Below are positions 62,898 through 64,000 of a stretch of DNA of 64,000 bases, piece after piece (position 1 is the stretch's first letter; each line of letters begins with the position of its first letter). Origin of the DNA: SXZD01 sp034680345 (lineage in GTDB: Bacteria; Pseudomonadota; Gammaproteobacteria; Burkholderiales; Burkholderiaceae_B). The translations under genes and the position numbers were made by a program. The stretch is from positions 77,484-141,483 of the forward strand of contig JAXISZ010000003.1 of the NCBI GenBank assembly GCA_034680345.1. The letters are read 5' to 3'. The notes below the pieces were generated by a model. The model had not been told where the DNA came from and searched no databases. It worked only from the letters and a program-made list of their open reading frames with translations.

Positions 62898-64000
62898 ATG
62901 AAAATATTATATCGATTTGTCATTCCATTTATTTCAGTTATGCTCATCAGGCCTGTTGTTTGTTTTTCAGAAGAAACAGAAAATAAAATAACGGCGAATA
63001 TTTTAGAAAAACAAAAAATAGCATGTTTAATTTTTAACCCAGGCAGTGAAATTACACAGCATATTAAGCATTGTCAATTATGGTTAAAAGCAACTGCTGA
63101 TTCTTTTCAAAAAATTGAAGCATTACAACAAATAGCAATTTTACATATAAAAAATAATGAATTACAGGAAGCTGAAAAAAACTTAGAAGAAGCCTTTTCA
63201 TATTTAAAGCAAGCAAATGAGTTAAATTATTTAAAATATTGGTCTGATTTACAGCATTTAAAAGCATTAATTGCATTTGAACAGGGTGATTTTAAAATCA
63301 GTGATGCCGTTTATCGTACAACGCTAATTCATCTGCAATATCAACTCGGTGAAAAAAGTGAAATTTATAATTACTTTGCAGAAAACTATATACAGTTTTT
63401 AATTGAATTAGAGCGTTACTCAGAAGCAAAAGATTGGTTAAAAACTATTATTTTAAAAAGCTCAAAAATAAAAAGCTATAAGGCAAGATACAATTTGGCT
63501 GTTTTATATCTTAATACTGGACAAATAAATCTCGCTCAAAAAAGTATTGAAGAACTTATAGTTTTTCTTGACAAAAATCATGAGAAATCAGAAGAACTTA
63601 AAGGCGATGTTTATCAATTAGCAGGGCGTTTGGCATTAATAGAAAATAAATTATTGATGGCACAGCAATACTTTAAAATGGCATTACAGAACCGAGAAAA
63701 AATATATTTTCAACGACACATTAAGATTGCTGATTCTCTTGCAAGCTTAGGAACAACATTAGCAAAACAAGAAAAAAAAGCAGAAGCTGAAAAAAATTTG
63801 GCTAAAGCGTATGGCATGTTAATAGAACTTAAGGGCGAAGAACACCCTGAAACATTAAAAGTTTTAAATATATTTAAGAGTGTAGTTAACCAAAAATATA
63901 TTTTGGTTTACATAATATATATTATACAGAAAAAAATATATACAGAAAAAAATATATACAGAAAAAAATATATACAGAAAAAAATATATACAGAAAAAAA
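62898..64000 (+). CDS. exported TPR protein, cut by the right window edge
   Basis: At least 367 codons from ATG 62898 with no stop to the window end. A signal peptide (about residues 1-23) precedes several TPR-like helix pairs, for example NNELQEAEKNLEEAF, ERYSEAKDWLKTII and TGQINLAQKSIEEL. The unit AEAEKNLAKAYGML followed by GEEHPETLKVL is typical for Kinesin-light-chain-like TPRs. From about 63926 the frame enters a 16-bp tandem repeat and codes for a Lys/Tyr/Ile repeat, probably not part of the ancestral protein. Function unknown. It is translationally close to the SIMPL gene. Confidence 0.7.
   Translation, partial: MKILYRFVIPFISVMLIRPVVCFSEETENKITANILEKQKIACLIFNPGSEITQHIKHCQLWLKATADSFQKIEALQQIAILHIKNNELQEAEKNLEEAFSYLKQANELNYLKYWSDLQHLKALIAFEQGDFKISDAVYRTTLIHLQYQLGEKSEIYNYFAENYIQFLIELERYSEAKDWLKTIILKSSKIKSYKARYNLAVLYLNTGQINLAQKSIEELIVFLDKNHEKSEELKGDVYQLAGRLALIENKLLMAQQYFKMALQNREKIYFQRHIKIADSLASLGTTLAKQEKKAEAEKNLAKAYGMLIELKGEEHPETLKVLNIFKSVVNQKYILVYIIYIIQKKIYTEKNIYRKKYIQKKIYTEK
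63926..64000. repeat. 16-bp tandem repeat running to the window edge
   Basis: The unit ACAGAAAAAAATATAT starts at 63926, 63942, 63958, 63974 and 63990, with perfect 16-base spacing; the last copy is cut by the edge. None of the three forward frames through the repeat contains a stop codon, so the open frame stays open for any copy number. Confidence 0.95.

Noticed and set aside
1..64000. Insertion sequences, prophage genes or CRISPR arrays
   Set aside because: No transposase, integrase, phage structural gene or regularly spaced repeat array was found.

Overview
The window is an A+T-rich chromosome segment (about 40 % G+C by eye) from a betaproteobacterium, most likely of the order Burkholderiales. 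Three gene neighbourhoods point there: hemC-hemD-hemX-hemY beside argH; bamD/rluD-pgeF-phaC-phaA-phaB-phaR; and rne/rluC-gph-Rieske-sppA-rsmI-maf-yceD-rpmF-plsX-fabHDG-acpP-fabF-mucD-lepA-lepB-rnc-era-recO-pdxJ-acpS-nagZ. I cannot name a genus.

Layout. 1-10055: a pteridine-reductase-like SDR with folB, two complete two-component systems, a TetR regulator, an AstE-like deacylase and the divergent darP/pmbA pair. 10028-19368: argH facing away from the heme genes hemC/hemD/hemX/hemY, then ppa, nadE and an SbtA-family transporter. 19687-29458: bamD, rluD, pgeF, a complete polyhydroxybutyrate module (synthase, thiolase, reductase, PhaR), crcB and rimO. 29498-33834: a tRNA-Ser(UGA) followed by an accessory stretch: an EptA-type lipid A phosphoethanolamine transferase with its natural partner dgkA, a lone nucleotidyl cyclase of the CyaA/edema factor/ExoY toxin family, and a decayed ABC permease. 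33940-64000: asparaginase, rne, the long fatty-acid/ribosome/protease housekeeping run, tadA, ldcA, an AI-2E family permease, and a SIMPL protein followed by a TPR protein that runs off the edge.

How the genes work together. phaA and phaB make 3-hydroxybutyryl-CoA, phaC polymerises it, and PhaR senses polymer. The plsX-fab-acpP cluster supplies fatty acids, with rpmF and yceD tying it to ribosome supply. EptA releases diacylglycerol that DgkA can recycle. lepA, lepB, mucD, rnc, era and recO form the usual block, but the rpoE-rseA-rseB envelope-stress genes expected between fabF and mucD are absent.

Most notable. The protein at 32010-33359 (minus strand) carries the full active-site signature of host-cofactor-activated adenylyl/nucleotidyl cyclase toxins: two lysines 7 apart, an A-D-x-D metal site, and an H-x-x-E-x-x-N-P-F motif. 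This suggests the bacterium delivers a cyclic-nucleotide effector into a eukaryotic host. Other observations are an in-frame stop inside hemY, an intrinsic terminator almost touching the lepA start codon, and a 16-bp tandem repeat without stops in any forward frame at the right edge.
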